The notes under the pieces were generated by a model. That model made no database searches and was not told the DNA's origin. It was given only the letters and a program-made list of their open reading frames with translations. A stretch of DNA of 64,000 nt, from NCBI RefSeq assembly GCF_032716425.1, contig NZ_CP090420.1, positions 806,001 through 870,000 on the forward strand, read 5' to 3'. The translations under genes and the position numbers were made by a program. Below are positions 8,118-15,509 of this stretch, piece after piece. The DNA comes from Pseudoalteromonas sp. N1230-9. GTDB lineage: Bacteria; Pseudomonadota; Gammaproteobacteria; Enterobacterales; Alteromonadaceae. Every line of letters begins with the position of its first letter. The first letter of the stretch is position 1.

Positions 8118-10616
8118 ATGAAAACTAAATTATCTGTACTCAGCCTAGCTTTATTACCATGTTTAGGTGCTGCGCAAATAAGCACTCCAGCAAAAGCGAC
8201 CGTAGTCGGTGCAAGCGAAGACTCAGTTTTGGTCATGTATAAAGCTGGCACCTCTGTCGCGATGCGAGAAAATGCCCGTAACCTAGTGAAAGCGACTATT
8301 AGTGATGTTAACCAAGATGGTGTTGATGACAATTACTCAGCAATTTTATCTGGTCGTTTAGCTAAATTTAAAATTGCTGGTATGAGCAGCAAAGAAGCTA
8401 TCAAGCGTCTGCAAAGCCATGCTGCAATTGAATATGTTGAACCTGATTATCGTGTATCAATAGCAAATGTGCCGAATGATCCTGACTTCTCTCAATTATG
8501 GGGGTTGCATAATGAAGGACAAACCGGTGGTATAGAAGATGCTGATATAGATGCTGTTGAAGCGTGGAGTATTTCAACAGGGAGTCGTGATGTTGTTGTT
8601 GGTGTAATTGATACAGGTGTCGATTACAGCCATGAGGATTTAGCGGACAATATGTGGATAAATCCTGGTGAAATTCCAGGTGATGGTATTGATAACGATG
8701 GTAATGGTTACATCGATGATGTGCATGGTATTAATGCAATTACTGATGCTGGTGACCCTATGGATGATCAGGGCCACGGTACGCATGTATCAGGTACTAT
8801 TGGTGCATCAGGCAATAACAGTACAGGTGTAGTCGGTGTAAACCAAGAAGCATCAATTGTAGGCTGTAAATTTTTAAGTGCGGATGGTACAGGCTCTACA
8901 TCTGATGCGATAAAATGTATCGATTACATGGTTGATCTTAAAAACCAAGGCGTCAATGTACGTGTTTTAAATAACAGCTGGGGTGGCGGTGGCTTTAGCC
9001 AAGCATTGGCAGATGCGATCACTGCAAGCGAGCAAGCTGATATTCTATTTGTTGCAGCGGCAGGTAATGATGCGGTAGATAACGACCAAAACCCGCATTA
9101 CCCGTCAAACTACGAGCACGAGAGTGTGTTATCAGTTGCCAGCACTGATAGCAGAGACAATATGTCGAGCTTCTCACAATGGGGTTTAACCAGTGTTGAT
9201 TTAGGTGCACCAGGTAGTGCAATTTTATCAACTGTACCTGGTAATGGTTATGCAAGCTATTCTGGTACTTCAATGGCCACACCGCATGTTGCAGGTGCTG
9301 CGGCACTGGTGTTATCAATCAACCCTGATTTAACAGCGCTTGAGCTAAAAGAACTGTTAATGAATAGTGGTGACCAAAATGAAGCACTGCAAGGTAAAAC
9401 GGTATCGGGTAATCGTTTAAATGTGCATCAAGCGCTTGAACAAGCTGATCCGACACCAAGCTTCAGAATTTCGGTTTCGCCAGGTTCGCAACAAATCACC
9501 GCAGGTGAAACTGCAACCTATACCTTTGAAATTGGCTCAATTGCCGAGTGGGAAGGCGTTGTTAACCTAGCTCTTCAAGCTGATTTAGAAGGTGCAACGC
9601 TATCGCAAACTGAAGCAGTGCCGGGTGATGTAGTTACATTAACAGTTCCCACACAAGAAGAAACGGCTTGGGGTAGTTATAGTTTTGTTGTTGATGCAAC
9701 GTCAGGTGAACTTGCAAAACAAAGCACTGTGTCACTATTTGTTAATCCTGTTGGCTTAAATGATTTTACTTACTCAAATGAAACACCTTTGACTATTCCA
9801 GATAACGATGACACAGGTATTGATTCAATAATAACTGTTGCTGACGAGCTGACAGTATTCTCAACGGATGCAAGTATTGATATTACTCATACTTATATTG
9901 GTGATTTAATCGTTACGTTAACGTCGCCGCGAGGAACAACTGCAACGCTTCACAGCCAATCAGGAGGTGGCGCAGATGACTTAGTACAAAGCTATTCGCT
10001 GGCTAACTTTAATGGTGAAGTTGCAACAGGTGATTGGGTACTTAATGTCAAAGACGTACTGGCTGCTGATACAGGTACATTAAACAGCTGGTCACTTACT
10101 TTCAGCGCAATTGGTGAAGTAAGCCCGCAGCCACCACAAGCAGGTTTTGCATTTGAAGCATCAGGTTTAAATGTAACTTTCACCAATACAAGCACAGATA
10201 GCAATAATGATATTGTCTCTTGGGCATGGGACTTTGGTGACGGTGCATCATCGACAGATGTAAATCCACTACATACTTATGCCGAAGCGGGTAGCTATGA
10301 AGTGACGCTAACAGCAACAGATAGCGAAGGCCAAACAGATACGTTTACGCAAACGGTTGTGGTATCTGATGTTGAAATTGAGTTATCGCTTAAACGCTCA
10401 AGTAAAACGCGTTTAGGTACTATGCGTGTTGATTTAAGCTGGCAAACAGTCGCTGATCAAGTAAGCATCTACCGTAACGGAGAACTACTTGAAACAGTAG
10501 CTGATCGTGGTTTCTATCGTGATGTAGAGCGTAATGCTGAGTTACCAAGCTATGAGTACAAGGTATGTGTAACTGAAACCGTTTGCTCTAACCCAGTAAC
10601 GGTATCGTTCGACTAA
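8118..10616 (+). CDS. Secreted subtilisin-like serine protease with P-domain and PKD domain
   Basis: An 832-residue S8 peptidase. A signal peptide (1-19) is followed by an I9-type propeptide (about 35-115) ending in AAIEYVEPDYRV. The catalytic domain (about 120-435) has Asp165 in VIDTGVDYSHEDL, His220 in GHGTHVSG, oxyanion Asn317 in AAAGN and Ser385 in SGTSMATPH. After a beta-rich linker comes a proprotein-convertase P-domain (about 550-675, with YIGDLIVTLTSPRGT and GDWVLNVKD), then a PKD domain (about 685-755, with WDFGDG and HTYAEAGSYEVTLTATD). The C-terminal segment of about 75 residues has a fibronectin-III-like look (LSWQ, ISIYRNG-type core). It is probably exported by Sec and the type II system and degrades extracellular protein. 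A strong terminator follows directly. Confidence 0.95.
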   Translation: MKTKLSVLSLALLPCLGAAQISTPAKATVVGASEDSVLVMYKAGTSVAMRENARNLVKATISDVNQDGVDDNYSAILSGRLAKFKIAGMSSKEAIKRLQSHAAIEYVEPDYRVSIANVPNDPDFSQLWGLHNEGQTGGIEDADIDAVEAWSISTGSRDVVVGVIDTGVDYSHEDLADNMWINPGEIPGDGIDNDGNGYIDDVHGINAITDAGDPMDDQGHGTHVSGTIGASGNNSTGVVGVNQEASIVGCKFLSADGTGSTSDAIKCIDYMVDLKNQGVNVRVLNNSWGGGGFSQALADAITASEQADILFVAAAGNDAVDNDQNPHYPSNYEHESVLSVASTDSRDNMSSFSQWGLTSVDLGAPGSAILSTVPGNGYASYSGTSMATPHVAGAAALVLSINPDLTALELKELLMNSGDQNEALQGKTVSGNRLNVHQALEQADPTPSFRISVSPGSQQITAGETATYTFEIGSIAEWEGVVNLALQADLEGATLSQTEAVPGDVVTLTVPTQEETAWGSYSFVVDATSGELAKQSTVSLFVNPVGLNDFTYSNETPLTIPDNDDTGIDSIITVADELTVFSTDASIDITHTYIGDLIVTLTSPRGTTATLHSQSGGGADDLVQSYSLANFNGEVATGDWVLNVKDVLAADTGTLNSWSLTFSAIGEVSPQPPQAGFAFEASGLNVTFTNTSTDSNNDIVSWAWDFGDGASSTDVNPLHTYAEAGSYEVTLTATDSEGQTDTFTQTVVVSDVEIELSLKRSSKTRLGTMRVDLSWQTVADQVSIYRNGELLETVADRGFYRDVERNAELPSYEYKVCVTETVCSNPVTVSFD

Positions 10617-10632
10617 TATTGTTCTACTATTC

Positions 10633-10660
10633 AAAGCCCAGTTTCCGCTGGGCTTTTTTT
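10633..10660 (+). terminator. Intrinsic terminator of the subtilase gene
   Basis: AAAGCCCAG-TTTCCG-CTGGGCTTT followed by further Ts, 16 bp after the stop codon: a 9-bp stem, 6-base loop and T-run. It overlaps the end of the convergent ankB gene. Confidence 0.9.
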
Positions 10661-11138
10661 ATTGTTTCGCTTTTTTATATTGCGTAAGCAAAGCAAGTAC
10701 ATGCTGTTGACCAAATTGTGCTGCAAATGCTTCGGCGGTTTGCCCTGCTTTATTTGCGTGCTCAGTGTCGCAGTCTTGTTTTATTAACGTTTTAGCGATG
10801 CTAAATTCACCTCTAAAAATAGCTGCCATTAAAGCGGTGTTGCCGCGTTTATCTTCAAGACACGCATTGGCGCCTAATGCTAAAAGTTGGTTTACCGTTT
10901 GTTTATGGCCATGATAAGTGGCAATCATCAGCGCGGTATAGCCTTTTTCATTAACGCTGTTGATTGGCAGTCCGGCCTCAACAAATTGTTCAATGATGTC
11001 GTTCTCTGCAGTTCGCGCAGCAGCAAAATAATAGGCAAGTAAGGTTTGATATTGTGTCTGTGAATCTGTTTGCTGTTCAGCATTTACTGGGTTGCTTGTT
11101 AATAAAAGGCTCAGCAGTAGAAAAGCAAAAATACGCAT
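10659..11138 (-). CDS. ankB: Periplasmic ankyrin-repeat protein, AnkB-like
   Basis: A 159-residue precursor with signal peptide MRIFAFLLLSLLLTSNPVNA. Three to four ankyrin repeats follow, with GYTALMIATYHGHKQTVNQLLALGA and GNTALMAAIFRGEFSIAKTLI as clear units, ending with a partial QTAEAFAAQFGQQHVLALL. It lies directly downstream of a catalase gene that also carries a signal peptide. In Pseudomonas aeruginosa the ankyrin protein AnkB is encoded next to KatB and is needed for full KatB activity; the same pairing suggests a catalase partner in the periplasm here. AGGAGT precedes the ATG, directly after an intrinsic terminator at 11150-11176. The domain call is firm and the partner role is inferred from synteny. 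Confidence 0.85.
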   Translation of the reverse strand: MRIFAFLLLSLLLTSNPVNAEQQTDSQTQYQTLLAYYFAAARTAENDIIEQFVEAGLPINSVNEKGYTALMIATYHGHKQTVNQLLALGANACLEDKRGNTALMAAIFRGEFSIAKTLIKQDCDTEHANKAGQTAEAFAAQFGQQHVLALLTQYKKAKQ

Positions 11139-11149
11139 AGTTAACTCCT

Positions 11150-11176
11150 AAAAAAGAGGAAGGACGTGCCTTCCTC
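11150..11176 (-). terminator. Intrinsic terminator between katB and ankB
   Basis: On the minus strand GAGGAAGG-CACGT-CCTTCCTC is followed by TTTTTT and then immediately by the AGGAG ribosome site of ankB. A perfect 8-bp stem plus T-run makes this a convincing terminator, so ankB transcription would depend on read-through from katB. Confidence 0.85.
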
Positions 11177-11196
11177 ATCAAGGTTGGGAGAGTGAA

Positions 11197-12711
11197 TTAA
11201 AGTGAGCTTGCTAGTTTTTTCACCGTCGCTAGGTTACCGCCGACGGCTTTGGTTAAGCGCGTACCATATTCGCTGTCTGCTTTGTAAAAGTGGCTGAGCA
11301 TAATGTGCTTTACCTTGCTATCTTTTACCTTCCCTAAATCACCCGCTAAGTTGTTGATCAGGTTTGTACGTTGTTGTTTAGTAAAGCTTTGATATAACAC
11401 GCCAGCTTGAGCAAAGTTTTGCTGCTTTTTAATCGCTGCTTGTTGTACATAGCCAGCCAGCTTCGTTTGTGCCTTACGAGCAATTGGGTTTTCTTGCACG
11501 TTTTCATGGCTTGGCTGATAGTTCACATTGCTTGTGGTATGACCAAAGTTCATCGCACCGTCTTGGTTGTAATTAACCACTTCTACTTTGGCGCGGTTAA
11601 TTGGCAACTGCTGGTGGTTTGCACCTAGACGATACATTTGGGTGTCGGCATATGAAAACACACGACCTTGTAATAAACGATCTTCTGATGGTTCAATACC
11701 CGGAATGATATTCGCAGGGGCCATAGCGACTTGTTCTGTTGCTTGGAAGAAGTTGCCCGGCATACGGTTTAGTGTCATGGTACCTACTTTGGTTTCTTTA
11801 ACACCTAACCACATTTTTGTTGCATCTAATGGGTTGTAATCAAAGTCATCCAGTTCAGATGGGTCTAATACTTTGATATATAGATCCCATTTCGGGAAAT
11901 TACCGTTATTGATTTCTTGATACAGATCACGGGTTAAGTGCTGAAAATCTTTACCTTGTACTTCAGCAACTTGCTTAGCATTTAAGTTTTCAATACCTTG
12001 CTGGCTAAGCCAATGAAATTTTACGTATTTTACGTCACCGTCTTTGTTGATCATTTTATAAGAATGCACCCCAAAGCCATCCATTTTACGCAGGCTTGCT
12101 GGTGTTCCATGGTCACTATAAACCCATGTCAACATATGTGTTGAACCTGGTTCATGTGAGAAAAAATCAAAAAAGCGATTTGGATCTTGAATGTTATCAA
12201 CTGGAGATGGTTTTAATGAATGCACCATATCTGGAAATTTAATTGCATCACGAATAAAGAACACCGGTAAGTTATTACCCACTAAGTCCCAGTTACCTTG
12301 ATCGGTATAAAACTTAGTAGCAAAACCGCGTGGGTCACGTAGAGTTTCAGGGCTACCTTTACCGTGAATAACTGATGAAAAACGAACGAATACCTCTGTT
12401 TCTTTGCCTGCTTGTGCAAATGGCGCAGCAATGGTTAGGTCTTCAAGGTTTTTACTCGCAACAAACACACCATGTGCACCTGTACCACGCGCATGAACAA
12501 CGCGCTCAGGAATACGTTCGCGAGCAAAACGTTGCAGTTTTTGAATTAGATGAACGTCTTCAAGTAAAACGCTGCCACGCGGGCCAGCTGTAATAGAGTT
12601 TTGGTTGTCACCCACAGCTGCACCGTTGTCTTTGGTAAGTGTAGCAGCGGATGCAGGAAGGCTGATTGCAAGAGCAAGTGTGCTTAAAGTCAGTGTGCGA
12701 TTAAATTTCAT
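11197..12711 (-). CDS. katB: Periplasmic haem catalase KatB
   Basis: This is a monofunctional small-subunit haem catalase that dismutates hydrogen peroxide. Start ATG 12711 is preferred over ATG 12726 because GAAGAGG lies at the right distance and the product then begins with a clean signal peptide, MKFNRTLTLSTLALAISLPASA. The 504-residue sequence has the catalytic His in RVVHARGTGAHG, Asn in DLVGNNLPVFFIRD, and the proximal haem Tyr in GRVFSYADTQMYRLG. A secreted catalase followed by an ankyrin gene matches the katB-ankB pair of Pseudomonas. The promoter region holds a strong OxyR-type site. A terminator separates it from ankB. Confidence 0.95.
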   Translation of the reverse strand: MKFNRTLTLSTLALAISLPASAATLTKDNGAAVGDNQNSITAGPRGSVLLEDVHLIQKLQRFARERIPERVVHARGTGAHGVFVASKNLEDLTIAAPFAQAGKETEVFVRFSSVIHGKGSPETLRDPRGFATKFYTDQGNWDLVGNNLPVFFIRDAIKFPDMVHSLKPSPVDNIQDPNRFFDFFSHEPGSTHMLTWVYSDHGTPASLRKMDGFGVHSYKMINKDGDVKYVKFHWLSQQGIENLNAKQVAEVQGKDFQHLTRDLYQEINNGNFPKWDLYIKVLDPSELDDFDYNPLDATKMWLGVKETKVGTMTLNRMPGNFFQATEQVAMAPANIIPGIEPSEDRLLQGRVFSYADTQMYRLGANHQQLPINRAKVEVVNYNQDGAMNFGHTTSNVNYQPSHENVQENPIARKAQTKLAGYVQQAAIKKQQNFAQAGVLYQSFTKQQRTNLINNLAGDLGKVKDSKVKHIMLSHFYKADSEYGTRLTKAVGGNLATVKKLASSL

Positions 12712-12759
12712 AATAAACCTCTTCATAAGTCACCAAGGCATTGGCGTTTTGTTGCAGCC

Positions 12760-12788
12760 ATTATATGAAGGTGTTTTTATTTGGTAAA
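12760..12788 (-). promoter_or_regulatory. katB promoter (-35/-10)
   Basis: On the minus strand TTTACC, a 17-bp spacer and a consensus TATAAT (12760-12765) form a sigma-70 promoter about 50 bp upstream of the catalase start. The poor -35 beside the OxyR-type site fits an activator-dependent promoter. Confidence 0.7.
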
Positions 12789-12825
12789 ACTGATTGTTTC
12801 TATTAAGGTGATAGTTTATATCTAT
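12789..12825. promoter_or_regulatory. OxyR-type binding site
   Basis: The four-element OxyR pattern ATAG-N7-CTAT-N7-ATAG-N7-CTAT is met as ACTG-N7-CTAT-N7-ATAG-N7-CTAT, 14 of 16 fixed positions, all with exact spacing. It abuts the katB -35, the usual place for OxyR to contact RNA polymerase. The regulator itself is not in the window. Confidence 0.75.
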
Positions 12826-12880
12826 CAATTAGGTTTTAATTTTATTTGTATTACAAAATGAAGTTTTCGCTAAAACTGTG

Positions 12881-12886
12881 TATAAT
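12881..12886 (+). promoter_or_regulatory. Candidate -10 of the setA-like gene
   Basis: A consensus TATAAT lies 50 bp before the GTG start of the sugar efflux gene, with no good -35 at 17 bp. The OxyR-type site is 55 bp further upstream, so dual control is possible but unproven. Confidence 0.4.
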
Positions 12887-12936
12887 TTGCGCCCTTTAAA
12901 TATCTATTCACGTGTCGTATTAATGTGGGGTTGTGA

Positions 12937-14148
12937 GTGAAAGCATTGCTAAAACAGCATGGTGCAATTTTTATTCTTCTAAGTATGCTAACTGGGTTAA
13001 TGGGAGCATTCGTTAACCCGTTGATGAGCTTATTCATTGTCGAAGGGCTGCAAACACCGCCCGTATATTTGGGTGTTTATATGGTGGCGGTCACCATTAC
13101 TGGGTTAGTTATTAGTCAGTGGCTAGGTGGCATGGCTGATAAAGGCACCAGTGCGCGTAAGTTATTTATGGTTGCTGTATCAGGTATGGTGTGTGCGTTA
13201 GTGACCTTTGCGAATGCCACTGCATTTTGGCAAGTCTTGCTCGCAGGCGTGTTGTTTCTTGCGATGGGCAATGCAGCAATTCCACAAATGATGACCGTGG
13301 CAAGACAATGGGCTGGGCGTCAGCAGAACATCGACATCACCAGTTTTAATTCGCGTTTACGTGCTGCTATTTCCTTTGCTTGGGTGGGCGGCCCGCCGCT
13401 TGGTTATTTGTTAGCTGCGGGAGGCGAGTTTAGCCGCTCGTTCTACTTTGCTGCGGTGTGTGCCTTGGTTGCGCTAATCTTCGCATTTAAGTTTATTCCT
13501 GACTACAGCGCTAAAAAAGCACAACACGCTTTAGAGCCAGCAGAAGCAACAAGTTTATCATTTTGGTTGCTAGGCTTAGCTATTATGCTTGGTTCAACGG
13601 GCAATATTATGTATTCATCAGCACTGCCGCTTTATAGCATTACAGAACTAGGATTTGCAGAACATACCCCAGGGCTGTTTATGGGGGTAGTGGCACTGTT
13701 AGAAATTCCTATCATGCTGTATGGAGCAAAGCTTGCTAAAAAATACAGTAAAGTCTCGATGCTTGCCCTCGCATTTTGTTGTGCCATTGTATTTTATTTA
13801 GGGGTGTTTTTTGCTACTCAAGTGTGGCATTTAATCGCGCTGCAAGTTTTAAATGGGCTGTTTTACGGTGTTTTCGCGGGTATTGGCTTAACCGTATTAC
13901 AAGATCAGCTCCCCGAACGAATAGGGTTTACCTCAGCGTTTTATACCAACGCAATTAAACTCGGCGTTATGTGTGGGGCAGGGGTAACAGGGGTTATTGC
14001 ACAGTTTTATAGTTTTAGATTCGCAACCCTTGGTTCTATGCTAGCTGCAAGCTTGGCACTAGGGTGTTTGTTGTTGTTTAGCTATGTGAAGCGTCAAGAG
14101 CAGCAAGGAGCTGTTATGCCAGTGCGACAAGAAGGCCTAGTTGAGTAA
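12937..14148 (+). CDS. MFS sugar efflux transporter, SetA/SetB family
   Basis: A 403-residue, 12-helix major facilitator. It follows E. coli SetA closely in layout: an N-terminal GLMGAFVNPLMSLFI helix, GMADKGTSARKL after helix 2, RLRAAISFAWVGGPPLGYLL in helix 5, LFMGVVALLEIPIMLYGAKLAKKYSK in the second half and FYGVFAGIGLTVLQDQLP near helix 10. Set proteins export glucose, lactose and non-metabolisable sugar analogues. The GTG at 12937 is used because no in-frame ATG lies nearby. The gene is divergent from katB across a 225-bp region and has no operon partner. The Set family call is good; the true substrate is unknown. Confidence 0.85.
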   Translation: MKALLKQHGAIFILLSMLTGLMGAFVNPLMSLFIVEGLQTPPVYLGVYMVAVTITGLVISQWLGGMADKGTSARKLFMVAVSGMVCALVTFANATAFWQVLLAGVLFLAMGNAAIPQMMTVARQWAGRQQNIDITSFNSRLRAAISFAWVGGPPLGYLLAAGGEFSRSFYFAAVCALVALIFAFKFIPDYSAKKAQHALEPAEATSLSFWLLGLAIMLGSTGNIMYSSALPLYSITELGFAEHTPGLFMGVVALLEIPIMLYGAKLAKKYSKVSMLALAFCCAIVFYLGVFFATQVWHLIALQVLNGLFYGVFAGIGLTVLQDQLPERIGFTSAFYTNAIKLGVMCGAGVTGVIAQFYSFRFATLGSMLAASLALGCLLLFSYVKRQEQQGAVMPVRQEGLVE

Positions 14149-14182
14149 TTAGCTTAAATAGATAAAAGACCGAGCATCTGTG

Positions 14183-14230
14183 AAATGACCCCCAATAGTT
14201 GGACATTCCAATTACTGGGGGGTAATTATG
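14183..14230. mobile_element. Probable IS3-family end remnant with long hairpin
   Basis: An inverted repeat with 15-bp arms, CCCCCAATAGTTGGA (14189-14203), CAT loop, TCCAATTACTGGGGG (14207-14221), differs from perfect pairing only at two G-T wobble positions. TGACCCCCAATAGTTGGACA resembles, from memory, the terminal sequence of IS150-group IS3 elements, and the ATG at 14228 would begin an OrfA-like MSNY before a quick stop. No transposase remains. It may instead be a stand-alone hairpin terminator between convergent genes. Confidence 0.45.
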
Positions 14231-14235
14231 AGTAA

Positions 14236-14439
14236 CTACCCATTAGCGAGTTGATCAAGTAAATTCATCACATGTTCACTGGCTGCTTCCATCTTATTAA
14301 TGTGATTAATCGCTGCGTCTTTATTGCCAGTTTGCAGCATGACTAATGCTTCAACACCATTGCGATGAACTTCACGATGTGGCTCTTCTAATTGACGAAA
14401 TGCGTTATGTTGTTTGAAGCCATTTGATTGCTCTGAATT
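14236..14439 (-). pseudogene. Severed zinc-binding (CZB) tail of the chemoreceptor
   Basis: Continuing the chemoreceptor frame past its TAG at 14440-14442 gives 67 more sense codons and then a natural TAG at 14236-14238. The translation reads NSEQSNGFKQHNAFRQLEE, then PHREVHRNGVEALVML and onward to MNLLDQLANG, the rest of a CZB domain including the conserved PHxxVH pair. The stop falls where CZB proteins usually have a Tyr (LGKW-Y), so one base change from TAT or TAC explains it. The intact frame suggests a recent mutation, read-through or a sequencing error. Confidence 0.85.
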
Positions 14440-15321
14440 CTACCATTTGCCTAATCGGCACATAGTATGGTCTGAAAAGTCATCAATCGACTTGTTACTT
14501 GTGCCATTAGCAACCGCATAGACTTCACCTTTCCAAACAATGTGATCTAGTTTTACGGTTTGCACAAATGAGCGTGTGGCTGCATTAATAATGGTTTCTT
14601 TCATCGAATCACAGTGGCTCATGATTGAACCATAGTCATTGTTTAGCGTATCAAAACTTGTTGAAAGCTGAGTGTTGTTTTGCTGGATATCTTCAACCGA
14701 GGTCACTGTTTCGCTGGTTTTGTTGATGATCTCCTTTACTAGATCAGACACTTCTTGTGCTGATTTATTGGTGTTGGTTGCAAGCGTACGCACTTCGTCG
14801 GCAACAACGCTAAACCCACGACCAGCCTCACCCGCACGGGCAGCTTCAATCGCAGCGTTAAGCGCGAGTAAGTTGGTTTGATCAGAAATCTTAGAAATGG
14901 TTGATACAAAGGTATTGATGCTATCCGCCATATCAGATAGGCCGGTAATGTTACTGGTCATACTGCCCATTTTGCTCGCCATACTCGCCATTTCACTGAC
15001 AATATGTTGCAGAGCGTTATTCGAGTCGTTTAGTAGTTGGCTTATTTGTAAAGTAACTTGGCTTTCTTCTTCGATAACAAGGTATGAGTCGAGTACAGTT
15101 TGGCGTACGCCCTCAATTTGCGTGATACATTCAATCGAACTATTTAATAAGTTGGCAAGGAACAGTTGGTCTGCATCATCAGCTTGCTGATGTAATTTTG
15201 CTTCTAAGCGTTCGTTTTCGTCACGTAATACGTGATTGTCGGCTTTAAGTGCCTCAACTTCAGCTAATAGCGCGTTGTATTGATCTTGGAGTAAAGAGTG
15301 GCTTTTGCTAGAGACAAACAT
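14440..15321 (-). CDS. Soluble methyl-accepting chemotaxis protein, truncated in its CZB domain
   Basis: The start is ATG 15321 behind TTAGGAAC, which gives [15 protein letters not shown]; an upstream start has no such site. The protein has no membrane segment. A coiled coil (about residues 10-55) is followed by the MCP signalling domain with the hairpin tip [20 protein letters not shown] and [13 protein letters not shown]. The last part is the beginning of a CZB zinc-sensing domain ([28 protein letters not shown]), where an amber codon ends translation at 293 residues. The full frame would encode 361. The zinc ligand set is therefore split: the first His and the Cys remain and the PHxxVH histidines are lost. 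Such cytoplasmic receptors regulate CheA in response to zinc or hypochlorite. Confidence 0.85.
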   Translation of the reverse strand: MFVSSKSHSLLQDQYNALLAEVEALKADNHVLRDENERLEAKLHQQADDADQLFLANLLNSSIECITQIEGVRQTVLDSYLVIEEESQVTLQISQLLNDSNNALQHIVSEMASMASKMGSMTSNITGLSDMADSINTFVSTISKISDQTNLLALNAAIEAARAGEAGRGFSVVADEVRTLATNTNKSAQEVSDLVKEIINKTSETVTSVEDIQQNNTQLSTSFDTLNNDYGSIMSHCDSMKETIINAATRSFVQTVKLDHIVWKGEVYAVANGTSNKSIDDFSDHTMCRLGKW

Positions 15322-15465
15322 GTATGTTCCTAATTCATATGGTTGATACTTCTTGCACAAGTTGATTATAGATCAAAGTATTAACTTATTATCAATGTTT
15401 TTGTTAGAAAGAGAGTAATTAAGAGTATTTGATTAAGTGAAGTGGAAAAGCTGGTTATTAAAGCG

Positions 15466-15490
15466 GAAAAGCCCAGTAAATACTGGGCTA
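15466..15490 (-). terminator. Terminator of the sucrose-locus TonB receptor
   Basis: On the minus strand AGCCCAGTA-TT-TACTGGGCT is followed by TTTTCC, 20 bp after the receptor stop: a 9-bp stem with a short T-run. Confidence 0.75.
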
Positions 15491-15509
15491 AAACGAGGGA
15501 GGAGCGTGA

